Assembly: GCA_022749755.1 (NCBI GenBank)
Contig: CM040440.1
Location: 4,797,769 to 4,861,768, forward strand
Direction: 5' to 3'
Length of the DNA: 64,000 nucleotides
Origin: Azadirachta indica
Taxonomy: Eukaryota; Streptophyta; Magnoliopsida; Sapindales; Meliaceae
Numbering within the stretch: the stretch's first letter is position 1; each line of letters opens with the position of its first letter. Under the pieces are notes generated by a model. The model worked only from the letters and a program-made list of their open reading frames with translations. It was not told the DNA's origin and did no database searches. The position numbers and the translations under genes are program-made. Positions 47,901 through 59,527 of this stretch are shown here, piece after piece.

Positions 47901-50900
47901 CATTAATATGAAACTTATGAAAATTTACATCACAAAAGTTCCTCAAATTGATTCCTTTTCTATCTGAACATCAATGGATAAAGAAAACAATCATAACTTT
48001 GCGTTTGACACTTCTTTCGTGAAAAGGAAGAAAACAAGGAAATAATAATAAATATATTTAATCAGATGATAAATTGCATGCATTGTTCTTTTTAATAGAT
48101 GAATCCACTTTAAGAATACCAAGGGATCTAATACAAGTATCCAGCCATGAAACAGAAAAGAAAAATGCATGAAAGCTTTCATGACAAAATAAAACAAATT
48201 CATATCACCATCAAGTTCAGCTCATTAAATCTTCAGTGCGCCAAAGTTTTGGTACATGAGATTAAAAGAATAAGGCTGGTCCAAATTAATTTTCTTGAGC
48301 TCTCACTATTAATAGATTAAGTCAATAAGTATGACTGCAATAGATAGGCAAATAGGCAAAAAAGATTTATTAAGCCTATTCTATTTCCTTATAACTGGTA
48401 TTAGATATTATTGAGTAGTCAATTAATTTGCAATGTTATATGAATGTATTAGACCAAGCAAACTAGTAAGAAAGACTTATTAAGCCAATTCCATAGATTT
48501 GGGATTAGGTATTATTCAGTAGTTACATATCTTAATTTGCAATAGTTCCTATAACTGGTTAAACACAGATCCACGTGCAAGGTTAAAGAAAATCTCACCT
48601 CATTGCCTTCACGCATGAGAGAGCGCACCAAGGTCGGTGCAGTATAGAATATTGTCACCTTGTATTTGTCAACAATGTCCCAACAGCGACCAGGATCAGG
48701 ATAATTTGGGGCCTGCAAATGACACAAATAAACATTGCTATTAATGCCACTTATTTCCAAGTGAATAGGTACTTGGATAAAAAATCTAGCGAATCCATAA
48801 ATTATAATCTATGGATAATAACCTCCAATTAGAAGACATATATTGCTAGAAAACACTATTACTATGTACTGTGTTGAGATGAATTATAAAAATCTTTAAA
48901 ATAAATATTTCTTTTGACTATATACCAGATATATTATGTCTGTTCTCCGTGTAATGATGTTGAGGAGAACAAAATTTCATCACAGACACACACAATGTCC
49001 AGCTTACTGCTAATGGCTGCTTAAACTGTCAACCACTTGCTTGTGAGATCCACAAGAATTCCAGAAACTGAGCTCTAGATCATATATGTTCTATGTGTTT
49101 CGAATGAAATTATCATTTTATATCAATTTAAAACTCTTGTAAAAGAATCTGAATGAATAGGTGCTAGGACTTGATAAACCAAAACAAGATCTGGTAACTT
49201 CAAACTCTAATGTACATGTTTACTTCATGATTGTCAGAAACTGTCTTTTCTAATCCAATAATTCATATCGTTGGTTTATCCACATGACCTAAAAACATTA
49301 ATTTCAGCTGAGATAAAATCTTTTTTCTCATCTCAAATTTGAATTTAATTAAACAACATTTATATATTCTCCAATCATTACCCCTTCATATACAACAGAA
49401 GTAGCTCCATTGAGCATAGGTCCATAAGTGACATAGCTGTGGCCAGTAATCCAACCACAGTCAGCCGTACACCTGATGTCAGGAAAAACATACTGTTAAA
49501 AGTCTCATTACATATTACTGACCACTTTTAAGTTGAGAATGTTACAACAGTCAAAATGAGCTGAGTTTCAAGAATACCAGTAGACATCAGCTGGCTTGTA
49601 ATCAAATGCATACTTGAATGTCGTTGCTGTGTACACCATATATCCTCCAGTTGTATGAAAAACACCCTTTTGAGAAAATTTACATTAGAATAGACTAAAC
49701 AGAGAAGGAAAAAAAAGGCTTAAACTAAAGCCCACACATACCTTGGGTTTTCCTGTGCTCCCACTAGTATAGAGCAGGAAAAGAGGATCTTCAGCATCAA
49801 CCCACTCTACTTCACACGTAGTTGGATATTTAGGGACAACATCCTGGTATGCACTCATCACTTGTTAACAAATTGAATAAAAGAACAGAGCCATTATCAA
49901 TTAAATAAGGGTATAAAACTATTTCAAAGTCTGTCATGCGACATAGCTTAGATTTACTCATCAAGCGTCAAGGCATTCAGTTATCATATATCAAAAGACT
50001 TCAACATCAAGTTATTAAATTCTCTTCCACACAAGAATACCAAGAAGGCACTGATGCAAGAAAGTCATGGAATGGACTACAAGCATTATAAGTAGAAGCA
50101 TTCTAGCATTCATAAAGCAGAGGTGTTATAATACCCACCTGCCACCATATGTCTCTTCCATCCTGCCATTTAGTGTTTTCTCTTCTCAAAGCTGATTTGT
50201 TTTCGTAGGTTAAGCATACATCTGGTCAAAAGGAAAAAAGATAAGCACTTTTTAAGTGTGGGGAAAAACTATGTGAACAGAATAATGTGTAATGACACAT
50301 CATGTTAAGAAGAGGTCTATAGCTTAGTGAGATCAGATACAAAGGTTTCCGGAATTATACAGAGATATCTATTCAACTTGAATTAACGAAGCAATTGATT
50401 GATTTACACACCTACAGAGATCCCATTTTTGGAACATTCAGTGAGGGCAGCATCTACTATGTCCTTGAGGTAGATGGTCTTAGGACCTCTCTTAACAGCA
50501 TTACAAGTAATTACAGCTTTTGCTTTGCAGTCCATGATTCTCTGTGCAAGAGATTCTGCAGAGAATCCAGCAAATACTGCCTGAAAGCATGGAAAAGTTA
50601 ATTGGATTGCAAATTATTCAGAAAAGAATAAATAAATAAGTACATTGGTGGAGAGAAAACATTGCTAAAATTTACCGAGTGAACTGCACCAATTCGAGCG
50701 CATGCAAGCATAGTGATAGGAAGTTCACTTAGCATAGGCAAGTAAATTATAACAGCATCACCCTTTTTAACACCAATATCTTTCATGTAATTTGCAAGCT
50801 GAACAGAAGATAACATGGAATCAGCATCGGCATTGCATCATATTACCCGGTGTCAATTTATTGAATTAAGTTTGCAAATGACTAGGAGTAAAATAACAAA

Positions 50901-51881
50901 AATAAGTTTTTTTTGGGAATATTAAGTAACAAAAATGAGTTAGACCTGGCAAACTTGTTCGAGCAGCTGGGAGTATGTTAGAGTAGAATCAAAACCAGGT
51001 TCGTTGCCTTCCCAATAAATGGCAATTTTATCACCTAATCCAGCTTCAATGTTTCTGTCCAAGCAATTGTAGCAAATGTTGGTGATACCACCCTTGAACC
51101 ACTGCCAGAATGCAGATGGAGAAGATCCTATTATGAGCATAGAAAGTCCATCTTTTGATTCACAGTTAAAGTTTTCAACATGAGAATGATAATAAGTACC
51201 TCAATCTTAATGTTGCCTTTCCTGACGTCAAGATTCTCTGAGACCACTTCTTGTCCCCATTTCTCTTTCCAGTAGAACTGGGAAGCAATGTCGGACCAAA
51301 ATCCAGCAGGGTCCTCAATTGACCTTTTGTACATTTCCAAATACTGATCATAATAAAAAAAAAAAAAAAAGCAAATGTAATACAAGCAAAGACAAAACAA
51401 AAACAAAAGACCGACATAACAGACCTAAAAGATAAAGAGAACTAACCTTTTTTGGCGAAGGAATCAAAGCCTGACGACAGAAATCGTCACTGGGAAAGAC
51501 AAGATCATTCTCTTCAGAAGCAAGAGCTTCACCCAAAATCACAGCGTTCAACTGGGAGATCTTCCCAGCCCCAGATGGGATATTAGCCAAAGACTCAACA
51601 TGCCTTAAGAAATTCTTTGTTTTGATATCGTTGCAGACTCCGTCCTCAACAGAACCAGAAGATGCCATCACTGCCACCCGTTTGCAACCACCGCCAACAG
51701 CCAAGGAGAACGATATGGACCGCCGTCTGATCTTCAACGGCGATGAAGATTGGTTGACTTTCTCCGAAGAGAATAAGATTTGAAAAGGAGCTCTAAATGA
51801 AGCACTGCTGCCTAGTCCTCCAAGACTGTTCAAACTAAGGTTATTATAATGCCCATCTATATGGGGTTGACGGGCCATCAT
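44938..51881 (-). CDS. ACS: acetyl-CoA synthetase, plastid type
   Basis: 18 exons: 51881-51447, 51343-51200, 51101-50946, 50798-50676, 50580-50412, 50221-50139, 49843-49742, 49666-49578, 49472-49382, 48712-48599, 47878-47802, 47708-47630, 47470-47402, 47294-47119, 46925-46869, 46612-46522, 46327-46229, 45123-44938. They total 2,340 nt and 779 residues. The enzyme makes acetyl-CoA from acetate, ATP and CoA. Visible motifs are the P-loop [41 protein letters not shown] with the hinge Asp, and the C-terminal [11 protein letters not shown] with the catalytic Lys. The first 70 residues are Ser/Arg-rich like a transit peptide. Plastid ACS detoxifies acetate and can feed fatty acid synthesis. The intron 47118-46926 has a GC donor (AG|GCAAGT). 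The last intron carries a SINE-like insert. An internal Met (residue 72) could give a non-plastid form. Confidence 0.95.
45410..45541 (-). mobile_element. tRNA-derived SINE-like insertion in an ACS intron
   Basis: Read on the minus strand, a tRNA-like head has a box A-like part (TGCTAGTTGGTTCAAGT, 45528-45512) and a box B matching GGTTCAAACCC (45496-45486). An A/T-rich tail follows down to about 45411. The hexamer gtcact flanks it on both sides (45404-45409 and 45542-45547) and could be a short target-site duplication. A Pol III-type SINE is the best reading. A decayed tRNA fragment is the alternative. Confidence 0.5.
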
Positions 51882-54325
51882 CAGTTTCCTTTTTTTTTTT
51901 TTTTTTTTCTCGTTGGTTGGTTTTAAATTATTAAAAAATTATTAAATTTTATTTAAAAGAAAATTTAAAGTGGATATAAATATACGATTATTATAGTACA
52001 ATAGATAGAGAAAAAGATCCTTCTTTCTGTTACTATCCAATGCTAATTAATTAGAGTTTTGTTAATTCCACTCCTTCCTTACAGAGAGAAGATGAGAAAA
52101 TTTCAAAAACTGACGCCCCTTCTTAATCCTTATCTTCAAAATCTTTAATTTTTATGTTTTATTTTTCATCATTATTATTAAAATAACTATAACAACAATA
52201 TTAATAACAACAATAAATAAAATTTCAGTAATAATAATAAAAATTGTTAATTAATTAGAAATAAACATCAAAATCGAACTCTAACGCCAGCCAAACCTGG
52301 TGGGCGAACAGAAAAATAAGTTCAAAAAACAAAAGAAGACACCTCAACTCAACTGGAGCCTGGAAGTCAAAATTGCCAGGAAGAGGAAAACCATATATAT
52401 TATCCTTCACGACGTCATCTTAATGACAAGGACAGAAAAAATTCAAAGCAAAAAACTATGACAGACAACTTGCGATTATGTGAATGTAAAGTATACTATA
52501 GCCCGAGATTTACGCAAAGACAAAAAGATTGTCTCTGCCTACGGTGACACACACGCGCCGACCGAACTGAAACCGGAAGCACAAAACAATCGGGTGGTTA
52601 AAAGTTTTTGTGAGAGAGAAAGCGGGGATTTTTGTAGTTAAAAAAGTTTGGAGGCGATGATGGCGATGAAGATGAAGACGAAGGGGAAGATGAAGACGAA
52701 GATGTCCTGCCTGTATATAAATTATGTTAGTGGAGTGAATTTAATGGAAATTGCGTGTGTGTTTTGTCGCGGTCGTTGTTTGTAATGGTACCGTTGGCTG
52801 ATAACTCTGCTCTGCTTTGGGAAGTGATGACTGTTTCCAACGTTACTGTTTTTCCGTTTCTGTTTCTGTGGGCAATTTCATATAGAGGGCTCAATCAATA
52901 TTTGTTCTAATTTTATACCAAGTTAAAATATTTTTTTAATTTTTATAGAATAATATTCACCACTTCTCATCCCTACGTATTCTTTTTTACATATATATAT
53001 ATTTTTAATTTTTGGAAAGGTTTTTGACGGTAATGAGATCCTCAAATAGCCTCCACCACGAGAACTCCACGAAAAGTACTTTTCATATGTCCACGATTAT
53101 ATATACAAATACTATATAAATAAGGCACCCAAATGTGATTATCCCTTTTATTTTTAAGGACTAGTTTAACATGTAATTTCAATTTCAGCCTTTATTATTT
53201 TACAAAGAATTTAAAGGTATTCGGCGGAGTTTATTAAAAGATATAATAAGTATTTATTTATACCTTTCACTCTTGGCTTTAAAGTAATTTATTAAATTTA
53301 ATTTCATTACATAATTAATTTTTAATTAAAATAGTATTAAGAATAGTGTACATGTAAACACGTTTTAATTAAATTTTTTAAAAAAAATATTCAGCAAAAC
53401 ATTGAACACTATGGAACGGCTCTGTGTCTTTCGTTATATTAAAAAAAATATATATATAAATTTGAATATTTTTTATTTAAATAAATATTGATACATTGAA
53501 TTACATCCTAATGTAATATAAGTTAAAATTTCACATCTGATGGGATTAAAGAACGTGGTTAGTTAGATCACATGCAAAGCAAAGGGGACACTTAAATCAA
53601 ATTAAATATTCGTTGTCAAAACGCAATCTTTGACCAACATAACCTTCCTAATAATGCTTCACAACTCATCTATTTTAGACTAAACACTTGCTCCCCGTAA
53701 ACTAATTTCATTAATTAAAATTATTATTTTATAAAACGTTCATGTCAAGTAACTTGCACTTGTTCTGCAACCCTCAAATTCAATTCTCAACAGTTGACAA
53801 CGAGTAATTTTTAATTCTTTTCTATATATATATATATATATATAGTTTCCATTCAAGTAGCACTATATACTTGGCATGTATTAATTGATTGATTGATTGA
53901 TTATCACTCTATATTATATAATTGAACCTATTTTGGTATATGGATTTAAGAACTCAATATATAAAAAATGAACATGTGGCCGTGTTTGGCCCCGGCCGAG
54001 TCAGATCTCCAAACAAATAATTCGGAGAACGTGAACAGAGAATCAGTGCAAACCAAATCAAAATGGGTACAGATAGAAGAACCCACAAAATGAGGCTGCT
54101 TTAATAGTATTTATAAATATGCTCAAACTTGATAACAAGCTTAGTGAAAAAGACACATTCAAAAATCAAGATAGCAGCAATTGTAGTGGGACAAATAGTG
54201 ATGATGATAAGAATAATAAAAAAGTACTTTGCTTGTGACTTCAAATTTGAATAACATCTAGGTCCATAAAGGAATAAAATACACGAAGACAATATACTTT
54301 ACTTTGATGTTGTTGGTTTTTCCAG
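51882..54325. other. intergenic: ACS promoter and AT-rich DNA
   Basis: 51882-52300 is AT-rich. 52300-52880 is mixed, purine-rich sequence probably belonging to the ACS promoter or leader, and contains a small plus-strand ORF. 52900-53990 is AT-rich, with a (TA)n run near 53824-53844 and (ATTG)n near 53884-53903. No other gene is supported. Confidence 0.5.
52657..52785 (+). CDS. small basic ORF of 42 codons, doubtful
   Basis: ATG to TAA, encoding a Lys/Met-rich start (MMAMKMKTKGKMKTKMS) followed by a Cys-containing tail ending CRGRCL. The Lys/Met run comes from a GATGAAGACGAAG-type purine repeat, so it may be chance. It lies about 780 bp upstream of the ACS start on the opposite strand. No family is recognised. 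Confidence 0.15.
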   Translation: MMAMKMKTKGKMKTKMSCLYINYVSGVNLMEIACVFCRGRCL

Positions 54326-54538
54326 TGCCCTGTGAACCACAACAACAGGGAAAAGCAAGCAGCAGAAGTTCCCTTCAAAGTTTGGGTTCAGAACAGCAGA
54401 TCCTTCATCAACCAACATCATCAAAGAAGATTAGATGTATTGAGCAGATGCATCTCTGAACAAATATTGGCACAGGAGATATTATCTCTGGTGCCACCCC
54501 TTTCGGCATTAGACCGCCTTTCCGATATTTCTGCCTGA
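54326..54538 (+). CDS. possible isolated exon, unrecognised
   Basis: An open frame follows a good acceptor (ggtttttccag ending at 54325) and runs to TGA. It includes EVPFKVWVQNSRSFINQHHQ and an amphipathic SRCISEQILAQEILSLVPPL stretch. It has no ATG near its beginning and no convincing partner exon upstream. The residue composition looks protein-like, but I do not recognise it. It may equally be a chance frame. Confidence 0.2.
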   Translation, partial: CPVNHNNREKQAAEVPFKVWVQNSRSFINQHHQRRLDVLSRCISEQILAQEILSLVPPLSALDRLSDISA

Positions 54539-55471
54539 GTCCAAGCTTCTTCCTTATTCCGCACTAGAATATCAACAGCTTTCCAAAGGAAGCAAAGGCA
54601 AAGAATTGAAATAAACTAGAGAACGTGAAAAGAATGCTCAAAATGGATGTTCTTATGGTTATAAGATAAATCTATTGAAGAAAGTAACAGATTCTTATTT
54701 CACATTATATAAACAGCACAAATTCTTATTTCACACTAAAGAAACAGCAATACATTCTTATTCTATACTACAGGAACAGCAACAAATTTTTATTCCATAC
54801 TAGGCAAACTTATGACATCAATCCATTACACCAACTCCACTCAAATGAGGATATTGAACTATCAACCTGCATTAATTGTCCCTTAATCACTAATAATGAC
54901 TCCCCATACCTCTTAGAAAATTGCTTTTAAGTCTTAGATAAATTTTGATCTATATGGAGTTTGAAGCATCAACAACATGATCAGCCTAAAGAATACCGAA
55001 GTAATTTTAACTTTACAACTAACAAATAAAGCCAGAGCATAGCAGAGGTTTCCACCAATTCATGTGCACAGAAGAGCTAATCCAAGCTAGTCAATCAACA
55101 AAGTTAATATATATAGAATTGTCCCCAATAATGGTATGAAGAATTGAAACAAACAAAAGTAGACTAGAATATTGAACAAGTATTGAGATTGAGCTGCAGA
55201 ACCTCAGTATCATCCCTTCAAAATAATAATAAGAGAACTGAAAAAAGGAAAGAAGTCATAATTTCAATTTACGTATCTTCTTTATGTACTTGCAAAGCTT
55301 TTGAGAATCTGGGTTTTGTGTTGCTTGGAGGCTGAACTTCAATATACAGTTCCTCTCTCAATTATTATAACAGGTATAGAGCATCGAATGCTCTTAAACT
55401 ATAAGAAAAATCCACTGAAGTCAGTCCACCTCCCACTTGAAGCACCAGAGTAGATACTGGGGGAAATAGCA
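54539..55471. other. intergenic: 3' side of the PPR gene, with a minisatellite
   Basis: No coding signal beyond short frames. A four-copy degenerate tandem repeat lies at 54681-54803. The right part is probably 3' untranslated sequence of the minus-strand PPR gene. Confidence 0.5.
54681..54803. repeat. degenerate tandem repeat, about 31-bp unit, four copies
   Basis: Successive units share an AACAGCAACAAATTCTTATT core followed by (T)CACACTA. They begin near 54681, 54710, 54741 and 54773 and differ by substitutions and small indels. Confidence 0.7.
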
Positions 55472-56911
55472 CTAAGACACTCCCAAGCAATGTTCCTCCT
55501 CGGTGAGCAGGTGAAATATTTTATCAATACCAGCAACACTCTCGTCAATACTCGGATTTAGTAATGCTGCTGCTGTATTCCCGTTCAGCTTCTCTGGTAT
55601 GGTATTTAGCCTTAGAAATGCTGTATTCTCATTCAACTTCTCTGGCATGGTTTTTAGTACTTTGCAAGGCTCATCTTCCATGTTGGCACGATTATATAGT
55701 TCAATCATACAAGTATAATGTTCTAAGATGGGAGTGATGCCATAATGTTCTCTCATATATTGGAAGTACCTGTAACCCTCATTTACATTATTTGTATTTA
55801 CACAAGCACATAAAACACCTACAAAAGTGATTTCGTCTGGCTCAACATTTGCCTTCTCCATCTGTGCGAAGAGGGCGAGTGCTTCCTCTCCTTGTCCATG
55901 GACACCCAAGCTAGTAATCATAGAATTCCAAGTAGCTAAATTCTTAATTTTCATCTTGTCAAACACTTTCCTAGCATCTTCCAAACTACCACATTTGCTA
56001 TACATGTCAATAAGAGCAGTCCCAAGGTAAACACCAAGGTCAAACCCATTCTTAAGAGCAAAGTCATGAATCCAGCCACCCAATTTTGGACTCGCTAGTT
56101 CTGTACATGCTTGTAACAGGCCAACAAGGGTAAACTCATTCGGCCTGACATTATCAAGCTGCATCCTTTGGAACAACTCAAATGCCTCTTGGGGTCTGTT
56201 ATTCCTAGCATAAACGTTAATCATAGCTGTCCATGAAACAACATTTCTCGTTTCCATTTGCTCAAAGACTCCTCTGGCAGCGTCTAAATCACCACAAGCA
56301 GCAAGGCCAGAGATCATAGTCGTCCATGAAACTACACTACGAATACGCATTTTGTCAAACACCCTACGCCCACTATCTACATCCCCGCACTTGAAATAAA
56401 GATCCATCAGAGTGTTTTGCACAAACATATCTCGTGAAAACCCAGTTTTAATAGCCAGGCCATGGACTTCCTTTCCCTTCTCCATAGCCAGAGAAGTTAT
56501 GCAAGCTTTAATAACAAACGGAAAGGTGAACTTATCAGGCGGAAAGCCCTTGCATATCATAAGGTTGTACAGCAAGAGCGCTTGCTGGGATCTGCCATTG
56601 ATGTTAAGGGCCCTAATCATAAAATTCCAGGAGAACGTCTGCGGGCACTGAATTTGACGAAAAAGCAGAAGGGCATAATCCATTTTGCCATAAGAAGAGC
56701 AAAGATCCAGTAATTTTCTAACAAGTACCTGATCATCGGAAAGGCTATGGCGAATGATTTTTGCATGGATTAGCTTCAGCTGATCAAAGTTTCTGCACTT
56801 TCGGAGTAAAAACAAAGCTTCCTGAGAACCAAACCTCAATTTTGAAGTAGAACTAACTAACGGGATTTTACGGGGAAGAGGGTCAGGGATGTGTGAAAGG
56901 CATACAACCAT
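55472..56911 (-). CDS. PLS-class pentatricopeptide repeat protein (At3g26630-like)
   Basis: Single-exon frame of 479 residues from the ATG at 56911. The frame is open three codons further upstream but only via TTG. PLS-type repeats are clear, for example SVVSWTTMISGLAACGDLDA, NVVSWTAMINVYARNNRPQE and LGTALIDMYSKCGSLEDARK. The last clear unit is DEITFVGVLCACVNT. There is no complete E/E+ or DYW tail. In its place the C-terminus holds a short internal duplication (PEKLNENTAFLRLN and PEKLNGNTAAALLN). Such proteins bind plastid or mitochondrial RNA, often for C-to-U editing. The best remembered match is At3g26630, annotated as chloroplastic. A basic N-terminus would fit organelle targeting. Confidence 0.9.
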   Translation of the reverse strand: MVVCLSHIPDPLPRKIPLVSSTSKLRFGSQEALFLLRKCRNFDQLKLIHAKIIRHSLSDDQVLVRKLLDLCSSYGKMDYALLLFRQIQCPQTFSWNFMIRALNINGRSQQALLLYNLMICKGFPPDKFTFPFVIKACITSLAMEKGKEVHGLAIKTGFSRDMFVQNTLMDLYFKCGDVDSGRRVFDKMRIRSVVSWTTMISGLAACGDLDAARGVFEQMETRNVVSWTAMINVYARNNRPQEAFELFQRMQLDNVRPNEFTLVGLLQACTELASPKLGGWIHDFALKNGFDLGVYLGTALIDMYSKCGSLEDARKVFDKMKIKNLATWNSMITSLGVHGQGEEALALFAQMEKANVEPDEITFVGVLCACVNTNNVNEGYRYFQYMREHYGITPILEHYTCMIELYNRANMEDEPCKVLKTMPEKLNENTAFLRLNTIPEKLNGNTAAALLNPSIDESVAGIDKIFHLLTEEEHCLGVS

Positions 56912-57809
56912 TGCCAACAAATACGCAACATATAATTACAACTCACAGAATGCTGTGAAGTTCAATCCAGAAGAAAAATAAATGTACAATTTAACATGTA
57001 AATAAGAACCTTTCAACGTTACTTCTTGTAATTGAAGAAGCATTCTGGGCCGCAGACATTAATATCTAATTTTTTGATAAACTGGATATTTTTCAGGCAA
57101 TAGTACACCAACCCGTTTTACGGCTATGTTAGGTAACGGGGTTAGTGCAGCCTTAGCACGAGGTAAGAAATTTAGAAAATACAAAATTTACTGTGATCGT
57201 ATTTTTTATATCTTATATTACATGAAATTTATAAACACAAATAAAAGTGCCAATATTAGTATATACGGATTGAATTAATGTAAGAGAATTCACCATACCA
57301 TACTCTTGCATTACGTTGTTTAATTGTTCTACGTGCCGACTCCTCACATACGACAATGTTCAAGGTTCTAAATTCCTTGTTCTTCCATTGTTCTTATGCT
57401 TAATTAGCACCTTCATGGTTGGAAAATTAATTGTTTGATAAACATATACTCGACCTCTAATAATTTGGCAATCACTGACCCATATGTATTATACTAATAA
57501 GCAGTCACAGCAACTTCATACTTAAAATGATCAGATTTCAAGACACTTTCTCATATTAAACATGAGACGTCAAACTTTGGTCAATCCTCCATATACATCA
57601 ATATGATAGGGTCATTTTTATTAACACCCTTAACAGTAATACTCGATCCATATCTCCAAATATTCATACATCATCATTTGCGGGCCTCTTATTCATCACA
57701 GAAGTAATAATAGATATAATATACATTTACTGACTACTTACAAGTAACAACCATGGCCAAAATAAGGCAGCAGTACAAAAATATCGAATAGGAATCTGAT
57801 CACAGTCAC
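56912..57809. other. intergenic between PPR gene and MO25 pseudogene
   Basis: AT-rich sequence holding the PPR promoter. No additional coding signal is seen. Confidence 0.5.
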
Positions 57810-58837
57810 TCAGCAATTAACAGCAATAATCTCTCTGGTAACGTTACGTTGGCCTGCTTCGAACTGGTCATCATCAACTCTATCAAAATAAAAGTGCCTA
57901 AGAATTCAAGAAGCTTGCTCCTGTTTACCTGTAGAATGCGGACTATCTCTTGAGGCCTATACGTTAATTTGCAACAGACAGCTTAAACACGTTAAAGCTT
58001 TCCAACTGTATATGCCTGTTTACATGCTTAAGAAGATTCATCACGACCTTCATGTTGTGTAATGAACCCACATATCGATCTTTTACTGCGGAATTTGAAC
58101 CACCAAGAACATCTAATATATCTCCTAACAATCAAACGGCTTGCCTTGTGGTGATGTAATTAGTAGACTCCAGCAACTTCGAGTTATATTCTTGAAAAAA
58201 CCAGTCGTAGTTCATAGAAAGACACTCAGCGACGGTAGATTTATGCCTTGTCAGAAGCTCTTGAAATGTTGCCTGAGCGTCTGAAGCTATCTCGAAACTC
58301 GGATTTTGCAGGTACCGAAAAACTTCTTCATATGCTGCGATTCCAGCACATACTTGGCTACACTCTGATGACAAATACATTCTCTAGCAATGGCACCATA
58401 ACTTTGAGCAATATCATCGTCTTCGTACCCAGATATCAGAATATCCATCAGATCCAAGTTATTCTCCATATACTTGGACACAATCCGCGGATTCGAGACA
58501 ATTCTCAGCAAGTTTGCGACCAGTTGAATGTATCAAGTTGAAGCCCCGAGTCAACTCTTCGAAGAAAATCAATGAGAAGACGAAGCGTGTCCTCCTTGAA
58601 GAACTCCTCCGTCAATCGTCTGCAGACGTTTTCACTTGGTTCTGATTCACCGTCGCCAAAAAGAACCGTCCTAATATCCAAGATCGATTTGCTCCAGGTC
58701 AGAAATCTTCGATTCTTCGCGGTTAGGTTCGCATGTCCTCGTCGTGGGGTTCCATGGACGTAGATGAGAAGACCACGATAGTGTTTCACCAAATCCAACG
58801 GTGTCTTGGGCTTGGAGTGCTTGAATAAACCCTTCAT
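57810..58837 (-). pseudogene. MO25-like (Cab39/Hym1 scaffold) intronless pseudogene
   Basis: Similarity to plant MO25-like proteins runs collinearly from the initiator Met at 58837 (MKGLFKHSKPKTPLDLVKHY) to the terminal stop at 57810-57812, about 342 codons, the normal full length. The frame changes near 58700-58760, near 58505-58520 (LDTFN in one frame, [10 protein letters not shown] in the next), near 58300 (HMKKFF then RYLQNPSF), near 57975 and near 57890. There is also an in-frame TGA at 58134-58132 within TTRQAV-stop-LLGDIL. Plant MO25 genes normally have several introns and this copy has none, so it looks like a retrotransposed mRNA. Functional MO25 is a helical scaffold activating STE20/GCK-type kinases. 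No intact product is expected. Confidence 0.85.
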
Positions 58838-59042
58838 CCTCTTCTTCCTCAGAATTCACGGTTAAAACGCTTAGAATTAAAGTGTGGTGAAGGGTTTTAG
58901 GGGGAGAATGACCTACCCCTGTGCAACACTCCAACCCCTTCTTTGTTTTTAAAAATACCCGCTACATTCATTGGTTAGATTAACTAACGGTCTTCTCTTT
59001 TTAAGGTATTTTTATTGAACTATCCTTGAATCACTTAAGTTT

Positions 59043-59456
59043 CCGTTTAGTATAATTTTTTAAATAAAATTTTTTAAAATAGAGTTTTTATTATAAAATT
59101 TTTATAAGTAGAGGTTTTAATAAAATTTTATTAATCGTTTGGTTGTCACAAATAACTTTTGAGAAAAATTTGAATAATTATTTTAACAGAAAATTTTTTA
59201 ATGTTTTATTTTAAAGAAATAACTTAAAATTTTTAAAATACAATAAAGGTATTTTAAACAATTTTATCTTTTAAAAAAGTTGAGAAAATTTTATTGTCAA
59301 AAGTCCAAATTTTGTGTTTCTTCCAATAAAAGAAAAATAACTTTTTTAATTTCCAAAATTTTTTTTCATTGTCAATCAAACGATATTAAAAAATTTAAAA
59401 AGAACTATTATCATTAAAAAACTCTTTTGGCCAATAAAAAAATCAAACCAAATGGG
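59043..59456. mobile_element. foldback / MITE-like element 1
   Basis: The left end ccgtttagtataatttttt matches the reverse complement of the right end (cccatttggtttgattttttt). Internal arms repeat the symmetry: attaatcgtttggttgtca (about 59130-59149) against the complement of tgtcaatcaaacgatatt (about 59378-59395). It has no coding capacity. The imperfect arms indicate an old insertion. Superfamily and target-site duplication were not resolved. Confidence 0.5.
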
Positions 59457-59527
59457 CATTTATTAATTAAAGGATCCCATATAACCATTAGCAAACCCTG
59501 CCAGTAATTATTTCAATTTTTTAGGGT

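Noticed and set aside
56912..56920. PPR start three codons upstream of 56911
   Set aside because: The codon is TTG, and the first ATG in frame is at 56911.
58671..58934. 87-codon minus-strand frame overlapping the 5' part of the MO25-like copy
   Set aside because: Its only family-like part (NREESKISDLEQI) is explained as a frame-shifted segment of the pseudogene. The rest is unrecognised.
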